Notes: a model not told the origin generated them from the letters alone. Shown: positions 1 to 8,454, counted from the first letter of the stretch. The stretch is 47,500 bases of DNA from Dyella sp. ASV21 (GCF_016428975.1 NZ_JAELTT010000011.1:1-47500); one strand, 5' to 3'. Translations and numbers: made by a program.

Positions 1-1
1 G

Positions 2-1315
2 GTGGTCGATATTCCCAAAGATGTACAGAACACCCCGCTCAACTTTGCCGGCCATGGCACCCTGCCCATCCTGGGCTATCGTGCGCGCCAGCACGCCATC
101 GACCATGCACGCCTGGACGATGCGCAGTGCGCGGCCTTCTTCGGGGCGCTGGGCAAGGCCAAGCGCCCGCTGATCTACGCCGGCGGCGGCGTGATCGCCG
201 CCGAGGCGGCGACCACCTTGCGCGCGTTCGTGCAGCAGTTCGGCTTGCCGGTGACCACCACGCTGATGGGCGTGGGCGCGGTGGACACCACCGAGCCGCT
301 GGCCCTGCACATGCTGGGCATGCACGGCACCGCCTACGCCAACTATGCCGTGGAAGATTGCGACTTCCTGCTGGCGCTCGGCGCGCGCTTCGACGATCGC
401 GTGGCCAGCGTGCCGGATCGCTTTGCCCCCAACGCGCGCTTTATCGCGCAGATCGACATCGACCCCGCCGAGATCGGCAAGGTCAAGGCCGTGCAGTGGC
501 ATCACCACGGCGACTTGGATCGCACGCTGTCGCGCCTGCAACAGTACGGCATGCGCCACGGCCAGCACTTCGCCACCGATGGCCGCTATCAGGCGTGGCA
601 TGCGCACATCGCCGAACTCAAGCGCGTGCACGCACTGAACTACGATCGCGACAGCGCGCTGATTCAGCCGCAAGCCGTGATCGAGGAGATCAACCGGCAC
701 ACCCAAGGCCGCGCGGTAATCAGTACCGGCGTAGGCCAACATCAGATGTGGGCCGCGCAGTACTTCGACTTTCGCGAACCGCGCCATTGGCTGACCTCCG
801 GCTCCATGGGCACGATGGGCTTCGGCTTGCCGGCCGCCATCGGCGCGCAGTTCGCGCGGCGCAATGCGGTGGTCATCGATATCGATGGCGATGCAAGCAT
901 CCGCATGAACCTGGGTGAGCTGGAAACCGTCACCACGTATGGCTTGCCGGTGAAAGTAGTGGTGCTCAACAACATCGGCGACGGCATGGTCCGTCAGTGG
1001 CAGAAGCTGTTCTTCAGGGGCCGCTTTGCCTCCTCGGACAAAAGCCTGCACAAGAAGGATTTCATCAAGGCCGCGCAAGCCGATGGTTTTGAGTGGGCGC
1101 AACGACTGGAGCGCAAGGAAGATCTTGCGCGGACCATCGCCGACTTCCTCGCCTTCGACGGACCGGCGTTCCTGGAGGTGATGATCGATCCCGACGCTGG
1201 CGTGTACCCCATGGTGGGTCCGGGCTCCACCTATGCGCAGATGATTACCGGGGACTTCATCCCGTCGCGCGTGGCACCGTCGGAGTCGGGGGGGTCGCAG
1301 AGCGACATGTTCTAG
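2..1315 (+). CDS. ilvG: Acetolactate synthase large subunit (5'-truncated by window edge)
   Basis: Catalytic subunit of acetohydroxyacid synthase. It condenses two pyruvates, or pyruvate and 2-ketobutyrate, in valine, leucine and isoleucine synthesis, using ThDP, Mg2+ and FAD. About 437 C-terminal residues of the usual ~570 are present; the frame is already open at the window edge and begins in the VDIPKDVQ segment that closes the PYR domain. The central domain follows (GARFDDRV near residue 127). The ThDP/Mg domain carries IDGDASIRMN and ends its diphosphate motif at VVLNN. The motif reads GDA rather than the commoner GDG; alanine also occurs in fungal enzymes, so activity is expected. It is first in the visible ilvG-ilvM-ilvA order, so ilvC may lie just outside. 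The reading frame is unbroken, unlike E. coli K-12 ilvG. Confidence 0.95.
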   Translation: MVDIPKDVQNTPLNFAGHGTLPILGYRARQHAIDHARLDDAQCAAFFGALGKAKRPLIYAGGGVIAAEAATTLRAFVQQFGLPVTTTLMGVGAVDTTEPLALHMLGMHGTAYANYAVEDCDFLLALGARFDDRVASVPDRFAPNARFIAQIDIDPAEIGKVKAVQWHHHGDLDRTLSRLQQYGMRHGQHFATDGRYQAWHAHIAELKRVHALNYDRDSALIQPQAVIEEINRHTQGRAVISTGVGQHQMWAAQYFDFREPRHWLTSGSMGTMGFGLPAAIGAQFARRNAVVIDIDGDASIRMNLGELETVTTYGLPVKVVVLNNIGDGMVRQWQKLFFRGRFASSDKSLHKKDFIKAAQADGFEWAQRLERKEDLARTIADFLAFDGPAFLEVMIDPDAGVYPMVGPGSTYAQMITGDFIPSRVAPSESGGSQSDMF

Positions 1316-1449
1316 ATCCGGCCAGCGCGGAAATCCAGCCGCTGTCGGCACGCGCGATGAAAGGCCCTGGGCGACCAGCCATACGGCTGTTGAAAGACAC
1401 CCCCGCACGCGGGGCAAAGACGGCTTAGCTGAAGGGTACGGAGCATTTT

Positions 1450-1698
1450 ATGAAACACACGCTGTCCATCCTGCTGCAAAACGAATCCGGCGCGCTGATG
1501 CGTGTGGCCGGCATGTTCGCCGCGCGCCACTGCAATATCGACTCACTCACCGTGGCAGCCACCCAGGACCCGGATGTGTCCCAGCTCACCCTGGTGATGC
1601 ACGGCGCCGATGAAACGGTGGAACAGATCATCAAGCAGACGCGCAAGCTGGTCGATGTGATCGAAGTGACGCACCCGGCCATCGCGCCCGCCGCATGA
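1450..1698 (+). CDS. ilvM: Acetolactate synthase small (ACT-domain) subunit
   Basis: Regulatory subunit of acetohydroxyacid synthase. It is 82 residues long and essentially one ACT domain, with the typical start (LSILLQNESGALMRVAGMF) and the CNIDSL turn. This matches the short IlvM type (about 85 residues) rather than IlvH (about 160). It lies 134 bp after ilvG. That gap holds a small GC hairpin (CCCCGC/GCGGGG, 1401-1414) and a purine-rich stretch ahead of the ATG that could serve as ribosome binding site. Its stop overlaps the ilvA start (ATGA), so the two genes are probably translationally coupled. ACT domains in this family bind branched-chain amino acids for feedback control; whether this short form does so cannot be told from sequence. 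Confidence 0.92.
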   Translation: MKHTLSILLQNESGALMRVAGMFAARHCNIDSLTVAATQDPDVSQLTLVMHGADETVEQIIKQTRKLVDVIEVTHPAIAPAA

Positions 1699-3257
1699 AC
1701 GCAGTGGCCGCACAAGTCTCACCCGAGCGGCTCAGCGCGCATGAACTGCTGCGTCGCACGCTGGGCGCGCGCGTGTACGACGTCGCCCGCGAAACGGCGT
1801 TGGAGCCAGCGCCATTGCTTTCCACCAGGCTGGGACAGCGCGTACTGCTCAAGCGCGAAGACCAGCAGCCGGTGTTTTCCTTCAAGCTGCGCGGTGCCTA
1901 TAACCGCATGGCTGCACTGGATGCCGCGCAGCGTGCGCACGGCGTGATCGCCGCTTCGGCCGGCAACCATGCGCAAGGCGTGGCACTGGCGGCGGCGCGA
2001 CTGGGCATCCGCGCGGTGATCGTGATGCCGGTAACGGCGCCACAGGTGAAGGTGGATGCGGTGCGCCGCTTCGGCGGCGCCCTGGTCGAGGTGGTGCTGG
2101 CCGGTGATTCGTACAGTGACGCCCAGGCCGCCGCCGCACGCCTGCAGGCGCAGCATGGCTACACCTTCGTGCATCCGTTCGATGATGCCGACGTGATTGC
2201 CGGCCAGGCGACCGTGGGCATGGAGATCCTGCGCCAGCATCCCGGTCCGTTGCACGCGATTTTCGTGCCCGTGGGCGGGGGCGGTTTGCTGGCGGGCATC
2301 GCCGGCTATGTCAAAGCACTGCGCCCGGAAATCAAGGTATTCGGCGTGCAGACCTGCGACTCCGATGCGATGGTTCGTTCGCTGGATGCCGGCGCACCGG
2401 TCACGCTGGCCGAGGTGGGCCTGTTCGCTGACGGCACCGCCGTGAAGCGAGTGGGCGACCTCACCTTCGAGTTGTGCCAACGCCATGTGGACGGGATGGT
2501 ACGCGTGGATACCGACGCCCTCTGCGCCGCCATCCGCGATGTATTCCAGGACACGCGCAGCGTGCCGGAGCCGGCCGGAGCGCTGGCGCTTGCCGGACTC
2601 AAGCAATATATCGCCAGCCACGGCAACAGCGACGCTCCGATGGTTGCGGTGGTCTCCGGCGCCAACCTCAATTTCGACCGCCTGCGTTTTATCGCTGAGC
2701 GCGCGGAGGTGGGTGAGCAGCGCGAGGCCGTGTTCGCGGTGACCATACCGGAAGAACGCGGCAGCTTCCGCCGCTTCTGCGCCGCGCTCGACCAGCGCAG
2801 CATCACCGAGTTCAACTACCGCATTGGCGATGCGTCGCGCGCGCATATTTTCGTGGGCGTGCAGATCAGCCATGGCGAGGAGCGGCAAACGCTGAGCGAT
2901 GCCTTTCGTGCCCATGGTTTCGGCGTGCTCGACCTCACCGATGATGAACTGGCCAAACAGCACCTACGCCATATGATCGGCGGCAGCTCACCGCTGGCAT
3001 GCAACGAGCTGCTGTATCGCTTCGAGTTTCCCGAGCGTCCCGGCGCGCTGACCCGCTTCCTGGGTCATATGCATCCGGACTGGAACATCAGCCTGTTCCA
3101 CTACCGCAACCAGGGTGCCGACTACGGACGCATCCTGGTCGGCATCCAGGTGCCGGAAGAAGAGCGCGCCTTGTTCCAGGCCTTCCTGCATACGCTCGGC
3201 TATCCGCATCGCGACGAAAGCGACAACCCCGCCTATCGCCTGCTGTTGCGCGAGTAA
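1695..3257 (+). CDS. ilvA: Threonine ammonia-lyase, biosynthetic
   Basis: PLP enzyme that deaminates threonine to 2-ketobutyrate, the first committed step to isoleucine. The 520-residue length matches biosynthetic IlvA (E. coli 514). The N-terminal catalytic domain carries the PLP lysine at K64 in SFKLRGAYN, then SAGNHAQG and the phosphate-binding loop PVGGGGLLAG. From about residue 335 there are two ACT-like regulatory repeats; RGSFRRFC opens the first and ERPGALTRFL the second. This is the arrangement that gives isoleucine inhibition and valine activation in the family. The start overlaps the ilvM stop. A second, shorter PLP dehydratase without regulatory domains lies at 20852-21817, so the two are distinguishable. 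The gene converges on the VOC gene with only five bases between stops. Confidence 0.95.
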   Translation: MNAVAAQVSPERLSAHELLRRTLGARVYDVARETALEPAPLLSTRLGQRVLLKREDQQPVFSFKLRGAYNRMAALDAAQRAHGVIAASAGNHAQGVALAAARLGIRAVIVMPVTAPQVKVDAVRRFGGALVEVVLAGDSYSDAQAAAARLQAQHGYTFVHPFDDADVIAGQATVGMEILRQHPGPLHAIFVPVGGGGLLAGIAGYVKALRPEIKVFGVQTCDSDAMVRSLDAGAPVTLAEVGLFADGTAVKRVGDLTFELCQRHVDGMVRVDTDALCAAIRDVFQDTRSVPEPAGALALAGLKQYIASHGNSDAPMVAVVSGANLNFDRLRFIAERAEVGEQREAVFAVTIPEERGSFRRFCAALDQRSITEFNYRIGDASRAHIFVGVQISHGEERQTLSDAFRAHGFGVLDLTDDELAKQHLRHMIGGSSPLACNELLYRFEFPERPGALTRFLGHMHPDWNISLFHYRNQGADYGRILVGIQVPEEERALFQAFLHTLGYPHRDESDNPAYRLLLRE

Positions 3258-3262
3258 GCGGG

Positions 3263-3625
3263 TCAGTCCTCGCTTTCGGTCACTTCCAGCTCGAAAACGT
3301 GGTTGTCGTAGTCGCTGAAGTACAACGCGGTATCTTCGCGCGCCATCTGGAAATCCAGCGCCAGCGTTTCCAGGCGATGGGCACAGGCCAATTGCTCGGC
3401 CTTGCTCACGCGGAAGGCGATGTGATCGCCGTTGCGTGACGCGGGCCCCTGGCCCTTGATCAGCACGAACGCCACCCCGGCCAACTGCACCACCGCCTCC
3501 GGATGCGCATGGTCGGGATCTTCCTCCTGGGTGATGCGGGCATCCTCGAATACGCCAGTGAGCAGGTGCGCGGTACGCGTGGGATGGGCCACGATCAGGG
3601 CCACGTGACTGAGTGCGCGGGGCAT
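3263..3625 (-). CDS. FosX/glyoxalase-like VOC metalloprotein
   Basis: A single vicinal-oxygen-chelate protein of 120 residues when started at the ATG at 3625, which has a GGAACGAGG ribosome site; the longer open frame upstream has none. It shows the metal-site pattern of this superfamily: SHVAL at the N-terminus, DHIAF in the middle and YFSDYDNHVFELE at the C-terminus. The middle and end resemble FosX/FosA thiol transferases and hydrolases (NHIAF and YFYDFDNHLFEL in FosX). That is similarity recalled by eye, so substrate and any link to fosfomycin are unproven; lactoylglutathione-lyase-like or dioxygenase functions are alternatives. It is divergent from ubiA and convergent with ilvA, apparently monocistronic. 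Confidence 0.75.
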   Translation of the reverse strand: MPRALSHVALIVAHPTRTAHLLTGVFEDARITQEEDPDHAHPEAVVQLAGVAFVLIKGQGPASRNGDHIAFRVSKAEQLACAHRLETLALDFQMAREDTALYFSDYDNHVFELEVTESED

Positions 3626-3663
3626 GGCAGGGCCTCGTTCCTTCGACGGTAATCCATTCAGTT

Positions 3664-3675
3664 TAAAGCGCTTTA
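3664..3675. promoter_or_regulatory. 12-bp perfect palindrome in the VOC/ubiA divergent gap
   Basis: TAAAGCGCTTTA is a perfect palindrome 39 bp upstream of the VOC start. On the minus strand it overlaps a -10-like TAAACT box. Its place is right for an operator of the VOC gene, but no regulator is recognisable nearby. Confidence 0.3.
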
Positions 3676-3758
3676 TGACCGCCCGGCGACAACCCGCGCC
3701 GCGCAAACCGGCGCCATGTCACACGACCCGCAGGGGGTCGCCACGCTAAACTCGACGG

Positions 3759-4784
3759 ATGGCTCCCTCGTCCCGCAAGCGCCAACGGCGCACTTTGTCG
3801 TCATCCATCGCCGCGCGCACGCGCCCCGGCGTTGCGTCTAAGACATCCTCCCACGCCCAGCCGGAAGACAGCTCCACGCGCGCCACGCGTGTCCTGGACT
3901 GGCTGTTGCAGCGCCTGCCCGCGGCCTATCGCACCAAGGCGCGCGACTACCTGGTGCTCACCCGCATGGATCGCCCGATCGGCGCGCTGCTGCTGCTGTG
4001 GCCCACCTGGTGGGCGCTGTGGCTGGGCGCGGCGGACTTTCCCCCGGTCAAGCTGCTGGTGATCTTTACCCTGGGCGTGTTCTCCATGCGCGCCGCCGGC
4101 TGCGCCATCAACGACTACGCCGACCGCAAGCTCGACCCGCAGGTAGCGCGCACCGCCGGCCGCCCCATCGCCGCCGGCCGGGTGACGCCGCGCGAGGCGT
4201 TGATGGTGTTCGGCGCCCTGCTGGCGTTCTCCTTTGTGCTGGTGCTGTTCACCAATGCCTTCACCGTATGGCTGTCCTTCGGCGGTGCCGCACTCGCGGC
4301 GATCTACCCGTTCACCAAGCGCTATACCCACCTGCCCCAAGTGGTGCTGGGCGCGGCCTTCGGCTGGTCCATCCCGATGGCCTTCGGCGCCGTCACCGGC
4401 CATGTGCCGGCCGTGGGCTGGCTGCTATTCATCGCCAACATCCTGTGGTCGGTGATCTACGACACCCAGTACGCCATGGTGGACCGCGAGGACGACCTCA
4501 AAGCCGGCGCCAAATCCACCGCGATCCTGTTCGGCGATGCGGACCTGCCCATCCTGGGCATCCTGATGGGCACCTTCCTGCTGGCCATGCTGTTCGTGGG
4601 CCAGCGCAGCGCACTGGGCTGGCCGTACTGGTTGTCGCTGCTGGGTGCGGCCGGTCTGTTCGGCTGGCAGATGTGGCGCATCCGTGCGCGCGAGCGCGAC
4701 GCCTGCCTGTGGGCTTTCCGCAACAACAACTGGCTGGGCATGGTGGTTTGGATCGGCATCGTGCTGGCGCTGGCGATGCGCTGA
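3759..4784 (+). CDS. ubiA: 4-hydroxybenzoate polyprenyltransferase
   Basis: Integral membrane prenyltransferase that joins the polyprenyl tail to 4-hydroxybenzoate in ubiquinone synthesis at the inner membrane. It has the UbiA signature MDRPIGALLLLWPTWWALW, the first Asp-rich motif NDYADRKLD (N118, D119, D122) and the second around DREDD (~residues 242-247), with about eight hydrophobic segments. At 341 residues it is about 50 longer than typical. The excess is a basic, Ser/Arg-rich N-terminal tail before the conserved RARDYLVLTRMDRP region, and no good alternative ATG lies inside it. A -10-like TAAACT box ends only six bases before the ATG, so the message could be leaderless or the true start could be downstream. 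The family assignment is secure; the start is not. Confidence 0.93.
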   Translation: MAPSSRKRQRRTLSSSIAARTRPGVASKTSSHAQPEDSSTRATRVLDWLLQRLPAAYRTKARDYLVLTRMDRPIGALLLLWPTWWALWLGAADFPPVKLLVIFTLGVFSMRAAGCAINDYADRKLDPQVARTAGRPIAAGRVTPREALMVFGALLAFSFVLVLFTNAFTVWLSFGGAALAAIYPFTKRYTHLPQVVLGAAFGWSIPMAFGAVTGHVPAVGWLLFIANILWSVIYDTQYAMVDREDDLKAGAKSTAILFGDADLPILGILMGTFLLAMLFVGQRSALGWPYWLSLLGAAGLFGWQMWRIRARERDACLWAFRNNNWLGMVVWIGIVLALAMR

Positions 4785-4834
4785 CCGCTCACGGCCGGAG
4801 CACATGCCCCGGCGCATGGTCTGTCGTTCCATCG

Positions 4835-4861
4835 TGTCGATTTCGGCGCCGGCCGTTCGAC
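4835..4861 (+). promoter_or_regulatory. Candidate ECF42-type promoter upstream of the DGPF gene
   Basis: TGTCGA (4835-4840), a 17-base spacer, then CGAC (4858-4861). ECF42 sigma factors are described, from memory of the literature, as using TGTCGA at -35 and CG(A/T)C at -10. The site sits 70 bp before the first gene of a cluster that itself encodes an ECF42-like sigma factor, which suggests autoregulation. Confidence 0.6.
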
Positions 4862-4931
4862 GCAGGGGTAAGAGCTGCCGCCGACGTCGCGTCCGGGCCG
4901 CTCTTTCCAGCCACCCGACGGAGCGACAACA

Positions 4932-5360
4932 ATGCGATTCATAGCGATGGTACGGGCGACCCGTGTCTCCGAAGCCGGCGACATGCCGAGCGAAAAGCTG
5001 CTGACCGAGATGGGCCGCTTCAACGAGGAACTGATCAAGGCCGGCGTGCTGCTGGCCGCCGAAGGCCTGCATCCAAGCGCGCACGGCGCCCGCGTGCGCT
5101 ACGACGGTGAAGAGCGCAGCGTGATCAATGGCCCCTTTGCGGAAACCAAGGAACTGATCGCCGGCTTCTGGCTGCTGCAATGCGTCTCGCTGGAAGAAGC
5201 CGTGGAATGGCTCAAGCGCGCACCCAATCCGTTCGAGGGCATGCCCTGCGAGGTGGAGATCCGCCGCGTGTTCGAAGCAGAGGAATTCGACGACATGCTG
5301 GCGCCCAAACTGCGCGCGCAGGAAGAGCGCATGCGCGCCACCATCCCACAACGCACCTGA
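4932..5360 (+). CDS. YCII/DGPF-domain protein (ECF42-associated)
   Basis: A 142-residue cytoplasmic protein of the YCII-related family. The family's DGPF motif appears as NGPFAETKELIAGFW near residue 62, followed by SLEEAVEWLKRAPNPF and the EIRRVFE end typical of DGPF proteins. A GGAG ribosome site precedes the ATG by nine bases. It is the first gene of a three-gene unit with a PhnB-like VOC protein and an ECF sigma factor, the standard surroundings of ECF42 sigma factors. The biochemical role of DGPF proteins is unknown; YciI itself has a dehalogenase-like fold without a settled activity. The stop is 14 bp before the next start, supporting an operon. Confidence 0.85.
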   Translation: MRFIAMVRATRVSEAGDMPSEKLLTEMGRFNEELIKAGVLLAAEGLHPSAHGARVRYDGEERSVINGPFAETKELIAGFWLLQCVSLEEAVEWLKRAPNPFEGMPCEVEIRRVFEAEEFDDMLAPKLRAQEERMRATIPQRT

Positions 5361-5374
5361 GCACGGAGCCCACC

Positions 5375-5788
5375 ATGTTGATCCAGCCGTATCTGTTCTT
5401 CGAGGGTCGCGCCGAGGAGGCGCTGGCGTTCTACAGTCAGGCCGTGGGCGCCCAGGTGCAAACACTGGTGCGTTACAAGGACAACCCCGAGCCTGGCGGC
5501 GCCGGCCCCACCCCGCCCGATGGCGAGAAGATCATGCATGCCAGCATGCGCGTCGGCGAGTCGCTGGTGAATCTTTCCGATGGCGAGTGTCGCGGCGCCA
5601 CTGACTTCCGTGGCTTCTCGCTCACCCTCGTCGCCCCAAGCGATGAGGACACCGCACGCTGGTTCAACGCGCTGCTCGACGGGGGAGAGCTGATCATGCC
5701 GCTCAGCAAAACCTTCTTCGCCTCCAGCTTTGGCATGCTGCGCGACCGGTTCGGCCTGCACTGGATGGTGATGGGTCCGTCGGTGTGA
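5375..5788 (+). CDS. PhnB-like VOC family protein
   Basis: A 137-residue VOC-superfamily protein of the PhnB/3-demethylubiquinone-methyltransferase-like group. It starts MLIQPYLFFEGRAEEALAFY and has the family segment ARWFNALLDGG. It ends with the typical FGMLRDRFGLHWMVM, where trailing residues of the fold pack near the metal site. The start at 5375 is chosen because homology begins there and it lies 14 bp after the DGPF stop; an upstream extension of the same frame overlaps the previous gene. Proteins of this kind recur in ECF42 clusters. The catalytic function is unknown; the name PhnB does not imply phosphonate metabolism. Confidence 0.85.
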   Translation: MLIQPYLFFEGRAEEALAFYSQAVGAQVQTLVRYKDNPEPGGAGPTPPDGEKIMHASMRVGESLVNLSDGECRGATDFRGFSLTLVAPSDEDTARWFNALLDGGELIMPLSKTFFASSFGMLRDRFGLHWMVMGPSV

Positions 5789-5843
5789 GTGCCGCGCGCG
5801 ATTCACTTGCGCCCTGCCCGGCGCGGTGTTGTGATCGACGGTC

Positions 5844-7115
5844 ATGACGGCCACTGATATCCATCGCAGCATCGATGCCGTGTGGCGCATGGAATCACCG
5901 CGCCTCATCGCCGGCCTGGCCCGCATTGTGCGCGACGTGGGCACCGCCGAGGAGCTGGCACAGGACGCGCTGGTCGCCGCGCTGGAACAATGGCCCAGCA
6001 CCGGCGTGCCACGTAACCCTGGGGCCTGGCTGATGACCACCGCCAAGCACCGGGCCATCGACCAGCTGCGCCGGCGAGCGCTGCATCGGCGCAAAGAGGA
6101 CGAGCTGACCCGCGAAATCGAGGATCAGCTCGCGCAGACCGTGGGGGATGCGGATGCCATGCTCGACGACCCGATCGGCGACGACCTGCTGAGCCTGATG
6201 TTCACCGCCTGCCACCCGCTGCTCTCTACCGAGGCGCGCGTGGCGCTCACCCTACGCCTGCTCGGCGGCTTGACCACACCCGAGATCGCACGTGCGTTCC
6301 TGGTGCCCGAACCCACCGTGGCGCAACGTATCGTGCGCGCCAAGCGCAGCTTGAGTGAAGCCAAGGTGCCGTTCGAGGTGCCGCGCGGGGATGAACTAAG
6401 CGTGCGGCTGGCATCGGTGCTGGAAGTGATCTACCTGATCTTCAACGAAGGCTATGCCGCCAGTGCCGGCGACGACTGGATGCGTCCGACGCTGTGCGAA
6501 GAAGCCATGCGCCTGGGCCGCGTGCTGGCGGGCCTGGCGCCACGCGAACCGGAAGTGCACGGCCTGGTGGCTTTGATGGAGATCCAGGCTTCCCGCATAC
6601 CCGCACGCACCGACGCACACGGCGACCCCATCCTGCTTGCCGAGCAGAACCGCGCGCGCTGGGATCAGTTGTTGATACGCCGTGGCCTGGCGGCGCTGGA
6701 GCTGGCGGAGAAGCTCGGCGGCGGCGAAGGCTCCTACGTACTGCAAGCGTCCCTCGCCGCCTGCCACGCGCGCGCGCTTCGCGTGGAAGACACCGATTGG
6801 GCATGCATCGCCATGCTGTATGACACGTTGGCGCGTCGCCAGCCCTCCCCGGTCATTGCACTGAACCGGGCGGTGGCACACGCGCAGGCGTTCGGCCCGC
6901 AGATCGGCCTGCAGCTGGTGGACGCGCTCCGCGACGAACCACTGTTGCGCCACTACCACCTGCTGCCCAGCGTACGCGGCGACCTGCTGCGGCGCCTCGG
7001 TCGGCACAGCGAAGCGCGCCAGGAGTTCGAGCGTGCGGCCGCGCTCACGCGCAATACGCGCGAGCGGGCCTTGTTGCTACAACGCGCCCAGGCCATGAGC
7101 GACACCGCCAGCTGA
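5844..7115 (+). CDS. ECF42-type RNA polymerase sigma factor with C-terminal extension
   Basis: A 423-residue extracytoplasmic-function sigma factor. Region 2 spans about residues 10-85 (DVGTAEELAQDALVAALEQW, then MTTAKHRAIDQLRR) and region 4 about 110-165 (LTLRLLGGLTTPEIARAFLV, helix-turn-helix VAQRIVRAKRSL). A ~250-residue C-terminal extension follows, with YLIFNEGYAASAG and LCEEAMRLGRVLA and a helical, TPR-like tail. This is the DUF6596/ECF42 arrangement, in which the extension takes the place of a separate anti-sigma factor; none is encoded nearby. It lies downstream of DGPF and VOC genes. The stress sensed is unknown. The ribosome site is weak (GACGGTC). Confidence 0.92.
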   Translation: MTATDIHRSIDAVWRMESPRLIAGLARIVRDVGTAEELAQDALVAALEQWPSTGVPRNPGAWLMTTAKHRAIDQLRRRALHRRKEDELTREIEDQLAQTVGDADAMLDDPIGDDLLSLMFTACHPLLSTEARVALTLRLLGGLTTPEIARAFLVPEPTVAQRIVRAKRSLSEAKVPFEVPRGDELSVRLASVLEVIYLIFNEGYAASAGDDWMRPTLCEEAMRLGRVLAGLAPREPEVHGLVALMEIQASRIPARTDAHGDPILLAEQNRARWDQLLIRRGLAALELAEKLGGGEGSYVLQASLAACHARALRVEDTDWACIAMLYDTLARRQPSPVIALNRAVAHAQAFGPQIGLQLVDALRDEPLLRHYHLLPSVRGDLLRRLGRHSEARQEFERAAALTRNTRERALLLQRAQAMSDTAS

Positions 7116-7215
7116 GCCGCCACCGCGTTGACGCGCGCGGCACATCGGCTGGCGTATGAACGGCGCGGAGCATCGGCAATCGCATCCACCCGCATCCGCA
7201 CAGCCGAGGTGATGT

Positions 7216-7641
7216 ATGAGCGAGTACAAAGGACGCTGCTTCTGTGGCGCAGTCGAGTTCACCGTCAGCGGCGAGCCGGCGGCGATGGGCTACTGCCACT
7301 GCGAATCGTGTCGCCATTGGTCGGCCGGCCCGCTGAATGCCTTCACGCTGTGGTCGCCTGACGCCATCAAGGTAACCAAGGGCATCGATCAGATCGGCAC
7401 GTATAACAAGACCCCGATGAGCTTTCGCAAATGGTGCAAGCAGTGTGGCGGCCATCTCTTCGCCGAGCACCCGCCACTCAAGCTCACCGACGTGTTCGCC
7501 GCGATGATCCCCGCGCTGACGTTCGTCCCCGCGCTGCACGTGAACTATCAAGAGCGCGTGCTGCCGGTGAAGGATGGCCTGCCCAAGCTCAAGGATTTCC
7601 CCAAGGACTTCGGCGGCTCCGGCGAAGTGTTGCCGGAGTAA
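7216..7641 (+). CDS. GFA (CENP-V/GFA) family zinc protein
   Basis: A 141-residue protein of the glutathione-dependent formaldehyde-activating (GFA) domain family. Cysteines sit where the domain binds two zincs: C8 and C10 (GRCFCGAVEF), C27, C29 and C32 (CHCESC), and C74 and C77 (KWCKQCGGH). A GAGGTG ribosome site is next to the ATG. It starts 100 bp after the sigma gene on the same strand, with no ECF42-like promoter in the gap, so it may be read through from the module or stand alone. The formaldehyde role is established for few members and should not be assumed here. Confidence 0.82.
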   Translation: MSEYKGRCFCGAVEFTVSGEPAAMGYCHCESCRHWSAGPLNAFTLWSPDAIKVTKGIDQIGTYNKTPMSFRKWCKQCGGHLFAEHPPLKLTDVFAAMIPALTFVPALHVNYQERVLPVKDGLPKLKDFPKDFGGSGEVLPE

Positions 7642-7775
7642 CCCAAAGCGAGCGCAGCGCAACGTGCGGCGCGATTATCCGCCTCTGGCCCGCCTGGGTC
7701 GTCGGATGCGGCCATCTGCGTCGGCATCACCGATGTTTGGGCGGCGCTGGCGCGTCTGACCTAAGCCAGGACGCC

Positions 7776-8297
7776 CTAAGGCTTGGCGGACGACGCTGCT
7801 TTCTCCGCGTCGGTAAGCGCGCGGTGCCCGTAGCTGACCACGCGCGTCATGGTCCACGCACCGTCCTTGCCGCGCTGCCAGATCATCAGGAACTTGGCAG
7901 CGCCTTCGCACGGGCCTCCGTCGACCTGGCAGAAACGATGCTCGCCTTCCTCGATGGCGCCGTAGTCCTTGATGGGATACACCTTGAGCGTGTCGGGAAG
8001 CAGCTCGCGGCGCACTTTGTGGCAGATGTATTTGCGCGTATTGGCGACCACGGTGGCGCGATCGAACGAGGCGCCGCCCTTGTCGTGGTAGAACTCTACC
8101 GTGGGCGAAAAGTAGCGGCTGAACGTATCCATGTCGCAGCGGTTGTAGGCATCGAATACCTTGGCGTCCAACGCAGTGATGGTCTGCGTGAGTGCGGCAT
8201 CGTCCTCCGCTTCTTCCGCGCGGACGGACAGGCCCGTCGCCAGTAACGCGGCCGTGGCCAAGGTGGCGAATGCGGCTCTCGTACTCGATCTGTTCAT
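7776..8297 (-). CDS. Exported NTF2-like (SnoaL/DUF4440) protein
   Basis: A 173-residue protein with a Sec signal peptide (MNRSSTRAAFATLATAALLATG, likely cleaved near residue 27 after SVRA). An NTF2-like fold follows: a first helix with ALDAKVFDAYNRCDMDTFSRYFSPTVEF, then the DRATVVANT strand-helix part and WTMTRVVSYGH near the end. This matches SnoaL-like/DUF4440 proteins, which are enzymes or small-ligand binders; no catalytic assignment is possible. It lies 157 bp downstream of an exported amidohydrolase on the same strand, so co-transcription is possible. Confidence 0.75.
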   Translation of the reverse strand: MNRSSTRAAFATLATAALLATGLSVRAEEAEDDAALTQTITALDAKVFDAYNRCDMDTFSRYFSPTVEFYHDKGGASFDRATVVANTRKYICHKVRRELLPDTLKVYPIKDYGAIEEGEHRFCQVDGGPCEGAAKFLMIWQRGKDGAWTMTRVVSYGHRALTDAEKAASSAKP

Positions 8298-8454
8298 GAC
8301 GATCCTTCATTGGGGCACATGGCAAGTGCATAAGTGCGATGGATGGATACACCGCCCGCGCAACCGCAGGCACGGGCAGCGACGCGATAGACGCACGGCG
8401 CGGGCTCCAGCGACCCTCGCCCTTTGCAGGGCGCAGTGCCATGGCCCCCTTGTT

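Noticed and set aside
1401-1414. GC hairpin between ilvG and ilvM as an attenuator
   Set aside because: Short stem without a U-run, leader peptide or alternative pairing; attenuators would be expected upstream of the operon.
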